Positions 1 through 64,000 of a DNA stretch of 64,000 nucleotides are shown here, piece after piece. The stretch's first letter is position 1. Each line of letters opens with the position of its first letter. Made by a program: the position numbers and the translations under genes. The DNA is from Phymorhynchus buccinoides (taxonomy: Eukaryota > Mollusca > Gastropoda > Neogastropoda > Raphitomidae): contig CM065695.1 of the NCBI GenBank assembly GCA_017654935.2, positions 24,566,054-24,630,053 on the forward strand. The letters run 5' to 3'. The notes below the pieces were generated by a model. The model was not told the origin of the DNA and searched no databases. It saw only the letters and a program-made list of their open reading frames with translations.

Positions 1-65
1 ATGCACAATAGGCTCCATCCCACCTATGCACCCACACACAAATCAAAACATTTTAAACTTGTACG

Positions 66-98
<33 letters not shown>

Positions 99-1117
99 AT
101 ATGCGCGCGCCCGCATGCCAAAGCACCCTCTCATACACACTTTTGCATTGAAGTCGAAATCAAAATGATGCATGGCGACTTTTAGAAATCGCACATTTAT
201 TTGTCTTTTTCAATGTTTGTTTTCTTTTTCTTTTACCATGTACCTCCTAGGGGCTTTTTGGAAATGATGATACATTGAAACCTTCATTTTTGTATGCACT
301 TGGAATCGATGGTGGGAGGCTTTGTGACAATTCAAGTTATTTCAAAACAAAACGTATTCAGATTATATAAAATAATAAAATACAGTATTAAGATTAAAAT
401 ACAGAGATTCATATAGTTTCTGGATATAATAGCCAATATGTTATGCGGAATAAATACAATTTCTGAACTTAAAGACATCTAGAAATCCTTAAACTGAACG
501 AATGTTAACTGAGATAAATGTAGGCTGGAAGGCAGGCTATAAATTAGTAAAGATATTCATGCTAAAATTCAAATTGTAAATTGACAGTGTATTAAGGTAC
601 TAGTACCACCTAATCTGGCATCAAAATCAAAAGTGCTTTTGTTGAATTTTCAAACTACAGTGACTGATTCTGATGCAGACAAGGTTGAAATTTATCACAC
701 AAGTGATTTTTTTGCCTTATTTTCATACTTTTTTTCAATACCTATAGCCTTGACTACAGGGATATTGGCATAAAAAGCGATAATTTCCACAAACTGCGAT
801 TTTTCAGTGCTCTTTGTGGTTGCAAATGATATCTCAAGAACTAATTGAGATAAAGATTTCAAATTTTGCACTGCGGCCTGTTGCATAAACCTCAAATTGG
901 GTTTCTCTGGTGCAGTTAAACTTTTTTGGTTTAATGTGCATAATTTTTTTCTCATCACATTCTTTTTCTTGTAATGTGAGCAACTGCATAGACATATATA
1001 TAATAACCTTACATGCTTTCTGTTTGATTCATGCAACAAAACTATTAATTTTCTTTGTTTGGGTGAACATTGAAAGCCCTCCAATGATTAGACTTGTGTC
1101 AAAGTAAATAAAGCAAT
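1..1117. other. 5' flank, no gene recognised
   Basis: AT-rich sequence with a (CA)n microsatellite at 68-96. Short ORFs on both strands have no recognisable similarity or coding character. I could not find the promoter or non-coding first exon of CPSF1 here or anywhere before 4298. Confidence 0.5.
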
Positions 1118-2352
1118 TTCTTCTTCTTCTTCTTCCACAATCAACAATTTGATTTTTTTTATACTGGCTGAGGTCCGAAGGTCCCACACGAAACAAAAAC
1201 AAATCAAAATCCTATCTACAGTGACCCAGCCAGCCAGGACCCTTTCAGCTGAAGCTCGGCATAATGCTGAATCAGCAGGAGCAGGAACATGTAAGCTAAT
1301 TTAAAAAAAGAAGAAGGTATTTACAGTGGTTATACAATAGACTGGAATGAGCTGGGTGTAGCAGCAGACACTGCCTCCTCTGGCAACATGTTCCAGTCTT
1401 TGATGGTCCGAGGGAAAAAAGAGTATCTTCTATAGTCCGTTCAGCACTGGACGGTGGACAGTTGTTGGGTGTGTCCTCTTCTTTGGCAGCATAATTGGTG
1501 CTGGGCTCAGTCTGGTGTCGTTGACTGTGACAATGCTGTTCATGATCTTATACAGCATTGTGAGCCTATATATATATAGCCTTCTTCCTGCGGTACTTTT
1601 GAGTGTGGGCCACCCTAACTGCTCAAGCATTTCAGACACACTGGAGGTGTTGTGGTAGCGGTTGAGAACGAAGCAAGCCGCCCTTCTCTGTATTGCTTCG
1701 ACTTTTTCCACATTCCTCCGGGTGTAGGGGTCCCAAACAGAACTAATAGTAGAGTCTGACCAAGGTAAGATAAGCTCTCTCCCTCAATTCTGTAAAGCAG
1801 ATCTCGAGGTTTCGCCACAGGAATCCCAGCATTCTGTTTGCTTTTGATGTTATGCTCTCTATGTGTGTACCCCAACTGAGATCTTTCTGGATGTTGACTC
1901 CCAGGTATTTGACAGATCATGGGTACTGTGTCCAGGGTGTGGCCATGCAGGTGGTAGCTATTAGTGTTGATCTGCTCCTGGACACAGGTGCATTTTCTGG
2001 GATATGGAACTCCATGTCCCAACTTATTTCCCAGTCTGCCAGGTGATGGAGATCCTGCTGCAGCTGGTTTTGGTCCTGCTGGGAGGCGATGGTTCGATAA
2101 AGGGCAGTGTCATTTGCAAAAAGACGTGTTGGAGAGCTCACTTTTTCTGGCAGGTCATTAATATAAACGAGGAAAAGACAGGGTCCATGCACTGATCCTT
2201 GCGGGACGCCGAATTTTACGCTAGCGTATTCAGATCGGGCTCTCAATTGGTTACAACTGCCTGGTGTCTGCAGCTCAGTCAGCATGTTGTCCATACTTGA
2301 TGAAAAAGGCCCAATTATAACAAAATCCTCGGTTAAATTTATTGATTTCAAC
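1118..2352 (-). pseudogene. Non-LTR retrotransposon remnant, reverse transcriptase C-terminal half
   Basis: Read on the minus strand, 2351 to about 1920 encodes FGVPQGSVHGPCLFLVYIND and a catalytic-box relic FANDTALY (normally F-A/V-D-D), with Asn replacing one Asp. After frameshifts, 1711-1430 encodes VEAIQRRAACFVLNRY and TSSVSEMLEQLGW, typical of the region after the RT domain in CR1/jockey-like elements. The element ends in a (TTC)n tract at 1119-1135, that is, a (GAA)n tail on its own strand. It is 5'-truncated and frameshifted, so it is inactive. Confidence 0.85.
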
Positions 2353-3493
2353 CCCTATTCTTCTTCTTCTGCCAATTATGTCCACCTGCCGTAACCGGCA
2401 ATAACTGAGCGGGGAAGGAAAAACAAATTGAAACAATAAATGGTCGTATTCTAAGCATGGACCCTACATTAATCTAGCATCCATGTTCTAAGTTAGCATT
2501 TCTTATGACATCTAATTCTAGGTCCTATTCTGCAGTTGTGGACTTTAATTTACTTTAGTAGGCCTAATTGCAGAGTGTAGCCAGTAAATCTACCGAAATG
2601 GAAGCCGTCGGCATCGTTTCGCTCTAACCACACGTGCTGATATACAATTTAATATTTTCTCCGTATTTGCTCGCCTATTTATAAGATTTTGCAGGTACTC
2701 AGCAATACCCACATGTTTAGTCCGCAAGTGAGATGATGAGAATGAGAAGCTAAGCTTCAGTTTGTATTCTGATTCCGAATTCAGATTTGCCTAGTTTAAC
2801 TTAGTAGTTTTATCATGAGTTTAAGTTTGCAGACGAGAGACTAATGTTGTTTCTTCTTGTTGCTTTAAACATCCTCCATCGGCGTAGTGATGATTCTGAT
2901 GTACAAATGGGCGTTTCCAGAAAGGAATTTCGTTTATATAAGAGCACAAAATCTAACACAATTCAAAAACCTTGATAAATACACCAACATCTCAAAACTG
3001 AAATATGACCATGACTGCATGAACGTGATTAAATTTTGTTTTGGGCAAATCTGCCTTTTAATCATTAAAAGGCAGATTTGCCGAAAACAAAATAAAAAAC
3101 TCAGCTGTGCAAAAGTTCAAACAAAAATGAAAGGACAGTGAAGAGGATGCGAGGCCTAATCTCGGCTAATGTCCTAACTACCTGACCTGGTTGCTGCCCA
3201 GATGATCAGCTTAGGAACAGGAGGGGTATGGGTAGGGGTGGCGGTGGCGGTAAAAAGGGCCGGAGGGGGGGGGGGGGGGGGGGGAGGAATCGTCGATTTG
3301 ACAGTTTGATTTCCTTCAAGGAAACCAGAGCAAAGTGAGCGAAGTTGCGATCTTTGTAAAATGTGTTTTCCTGGTGATATCGACGTGTTGCTTGTGCTGG
3401 AAGAGACAAACTAGCTATAGGATCTTAATAGTTCATAGCATTCATATAATGCATCTGATCTGCCATAAATTTTGTGTGTACCAATGCATGTGT

Positions 3494-3543
<50 letters not shown>

Positions 3544-3759
3544 ACTGTGTGTGTGAACATTGTGTGTGTGTATGAGATTGAGAGAAAGAAAGAAATAGAG
3601 TGCAATGCATCTGTGTGCATGTGAATAAATCATTAAATGCACACACACTCATGACATACTTGAAATAAGTTTAAATAGAATGTTTGTGGTCAGCTAGCTA
3701 GTTTAAGCAAACAGAAAATTAAATTGAGTTATCGCGTGATAGAGTTTTGCACTATAAGT
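2353..3759. other. Intergenic or 5' intron sequence with simple repeats
   Basis: It holds a second (TTC)n tract at 2359-2371, a hairpin (3033-3093), a G-run at 3265-3283 and a (TG)n repeat at 3488-3540. No gene is seen. Confidence 0.5.
3033..3093. repeat. 61-bp perfect-centre hairpin
   Basis: Two 30-nt arms (3033-3062 and 3064-3093) are reverse complements with a single mismatch and a 1-nt loop. The arm centre contains gcaaatctgccttttaat. It could be a collapsed inverted-repeat transposon end or a structured RNA; no poly-T follows. Confidence 0.8.
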
Positions 3760-4273
3760 CAGGCATCAGAATTGTCCGAGGATCTGCAAATTTCAGAGGA
3801 TTAAGAATTTCTGACAGAGGATTGGCTTCTAGAAGTTCTACTGTCAGATGTTTTGCCTTTTTTTTCTCCAGTGTTATTGGTTCTGTTGCTTTTTAAAGTG
3901 ATTTCTCACTATATTAACCCTTTCGCCGCCAGCCATTTTTCAGTAACAAAAATTCCATTAAACTTACTTGGGTAAAGAAAAAAAAGTCTGTAATATTGGG
4001 GATTCCTCTGTGACATATTTAAAGTAAGACCTATCCGTACTTCCCTAAATGAAGAGAGCAGGGTCTTTGGATAACAGACCCTGATTTGATGCCTTTTAGT
4101 GACATGGGTGTTAAATCATGTGGTGCAAAAATGCGATGTTGGCGGTGAAAGGGTTAAGGGTTTTTAGTGGTATTGGGAACTCATTTCAGTGTTGTCCCTA
4201 TTCAGTCTAGCGCCTTAGTGACCCTTTTACTGCGGTTTTCAGAGGATTGGACTTCAGACTGTTCTGATGCCTG
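3760..4273. mobile_element. hAT-like inverted-repeat element, family CAGGCATCAG, with nested MITE
   Basis: Termini CAGGCATCAGAA and TTCTGATGCCTG are inverted repeats. The six bases ATAAGT flank both sides (3754-3759, 4274-4279) as a target duplication. A piggyBac-like MITE (3914-4157) is nested inside. The same termini occur at 51964-52423, and related ones at 50421-50781. Confidence 0.85.
3914..4157. mobile_element. piggyBac-like MITE, TTAA-CCCTTTCRCCGCC family
   Basis: TTAA, inverted termini ccctttcgccgcc and ggcggtgaaaggg, then TTAA. The family shares the internal motif tctgtgacat near a gtaagg/cttac stretch. It is inserted inside the element 3760-4273. The TTAA target and CCC start are typical of piggyBac relatives. 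Confidence 0.85.
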
Positions 4274-4298
4274 ATAAGTGCTCTGTCTTGCTTTTCAG

Positions 4299-4335
4299 AG
4301 TGAAAGTGACAACAGAGCTGTGCTGAGCGTCAGTC
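4299..4335 (+). other. CPSF1: 5' UTR part of first coding exon, with upstream acceptor
   Basis: A pyrimidine-rich tract ends in ttgcttttcag at 4288-4298, a good 3' splice site. This leaves a 37-nt leader before the ATG and implies a non-coding first exon upstream, which I could not locate. The acceptor lies 25 nt after the end of a transposon-like element (3760-4273). Confidence 0.6.
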
Positions 4336-62713
<58,378 letters not shown>

Positions 62714-62815
62714 GTGAGTCACTGCACCGGGGACAGGAGGTAGATGAGCGTTCAGGCACTTTGCTTAACTAGCAATAGAAAATCCCCAAAGGTTTGCATC
62801 CTTTTGACGTTTTCG

Positions 62816-63449
62816 CTTCACTCATTCATGTCGTTCCGGCCATATAAGTCAGGAATTAATAGATAGCTGTCAATTTGATGCATTTGCTTCAAGGGAAGTA
62901 AATCTGGGTGCACACCATACCTTGGTCACTTCTAAACTCGCTTTGCTCCCTTAGACGAGAGACAATTGTGCCTCTGACTTTGCTTTTGTAGTGGTTTGTT
63001 GTGGGGAAACCAATAAGTGTAGAGAGTTTTTCTATACAAAATCTATATAAACGTACAAGAATTGAAGAAGAAAAAACAACCACACCATTAAACTTTCCTC
63101 TTATATATATATAGTTTACTTTAATAAAACTTTGTTTGTGTCTAGTGTATCAGTTTGTGAACCTAAGAAAGAAACTCAATAACTTTTATTTTAACTTTAC
63201 GATTTGTTCTGTGTTCTGAAAAGAATATAATGTGCTGATTTACTTTTTCTCCCAATGGGGGGAGATAGACAAAATCTATATATATATAAAAGTCTGATCT
63301 ACCACTTCCCTATGTCTAAACCTGGAGTAAAAACCCGTAATCTTCTTTCATTTCTCCTTTTGTTTATGTCTGTTTTGTTTGTGTGTATGGCTGGAGTGAT
63401 TTGTGAGTTTTTTTAATAATTCAAAATCGTTGCGTTGCGAATGAGTTAA
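62816..63449. mobile_element. piggyBac-like MITE family 2, second copy
   Basis: The body matches 11442-12065 (aattaatagatagctgtcaa, ccataccttggtcacttcta, atggctggagtgatttgtga) and ends gcgaatgag-TTAA. It lacks the nested MITE, so it shows the empty site, but has ~220 bp of extra sequence at 63050-63280. Its left TTAA is mutated. Confidence 0.78.
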
Positions 63450-63587
63450 AATGTGTGATTCATAGACTCTCACGACTCTAGCATTGCTTTTGCTGTCCGG
63501 TGCATGCATGAGGTGAAATCTGACACCGCATGTGGAGTTTGGCATGTCCAGCGTGATAACAAATAGTCCAGCAGAGATCAGATCAGG

Positions 63588-63982
63588 CAGCGGTGTAGAG
63601 TGGCACAGTGGTAACGCGTTCGCCTTGTGTCAAGTAAACCCGAGTTCGAACCTGGGTACAGGGGATTTTTCCTCTCACTTTGCACTAGGCCTAATGGTCT
63701 GAACGTGGAGTCTTTCGGATGAGACGATAAACCGAGGTCTTGTGTGCCCATACACCTAGCACACGTTAATCCCAGTGGCAACGAAAAAGTTGTCATTTGG
63801 TCAAAATTTACCACACACCCCCTTCCACCATTTCCTTCCTCATCAATCAAACAAAAATCGCATGCAAATTGTTTCAAAAAATTGGGTGGCGCGCCTCTGG
63901 CTGCGACGCGCTCTCCAGGTGGGAGCAACCCGAATTTCACAGAGACGCCTCTGTGACTATGAAGTACCTAATACCTAATGCA
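63588..63982 (+). mobile_element. tRNA-derived SINE-A, full copy
   Basis: gtagagtggcacagtggtaa, cgcgttcgccttg and gagttcgaacctgggtacag form the tRNA-like head. The body runs to aatttcacagagacg and ends aagtacctaatacctaa. It is the best-preserved copy in the window. Confidence 0.9.
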
Positions 63983-64000
63983 ATATGGGGGATTATGAAT

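Noticed and set aside
1430..2351. Active reverse transcriptase gene
   Set aside because: Frameshifts, a 5' truncation and a changed catalytic Asp (FANDT) show that it is a remnant.

Overview
The window is eukaryotic DNA holding most of one gene on the + strand. The gene is the orthologue of CPSF1 (CPSF160), the large scaffold subunit of the cleavage and polyadenylation specificity factor that makes mRNA 3' ends. I could follow 33 coding exons from the start codon (4336) to 62713. Every exon junction keeps reading phase, and the joined exons encode about 1,412 residues that align along the animal CPSF1 protein. Only the last ~100 residues (end of the CPSF_A domain), the stop codon and the 3' UTR lie beyond the right edge. 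No second host gene was found.

The host is probably a lophotrochozoan, most likely a mollusc. This is an inference from long introns rich in (GT)n, tRNA-derived SINEs, non-LTR elements with (GAA)n tails, and many short inverted-repeat transposons. It was not established by a database search.

Layout: 1-4298 is the 5' flank, with a decayed minus-strand reverse-transcriptase element (1118-2352), a 30-bp-stem hairpin (3033-3093) and a hAT-like element whose edge sits 25 nt from the acceptor of the first coding exon. From 4336 to 62713, exons of 34-291 nt alternate with introns of 0.4-2.6 kb. The introns contain nested MITEs, SINEs, LINE remnants and tandem arrays. Exon 33 is followed by two more repeats.

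The most unusual feature is that at least 11 of the 33 exons have extra, incomplete copies of themselves in the neighbouring intron. Each copy carries one splice site and part of the exon. Acceptor-side copies lie upstream of exons 5, 7, 11, 12, 15, 23 and 27. Donor-side copies lie downstream of exons 8, 23, 24 and 30. A corrupted copy of exon 10 lies upstream of it. The largest arrays are at exon 15 (14 extra copies), exon 30 (12), exon 27 (9), exon 8 (8) and exon 23 (6). At exons 15 and 30 the spacers are trinucleotide repeats and the exon frame stays open, so use of a decoy splice site would lengthen the protein instead of ending it. In the other arrays checked the same event runs into a stop codon.

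A second theme is transposon nesting: piggyBac-like MITEs inserted into TTAA sites of other MITEs at three loci, one SINE inside another with a 10-bp target duplication, a LINE fragment inside a relic exon, and a hAT-like element with a BED-finger-like relic between the two copies of exon 7. A 0.6-kb stretch (about 17.84-18.48 kb) looks as if unique sequence had been overwritten by AG dinucleotides and may be an assembly error.
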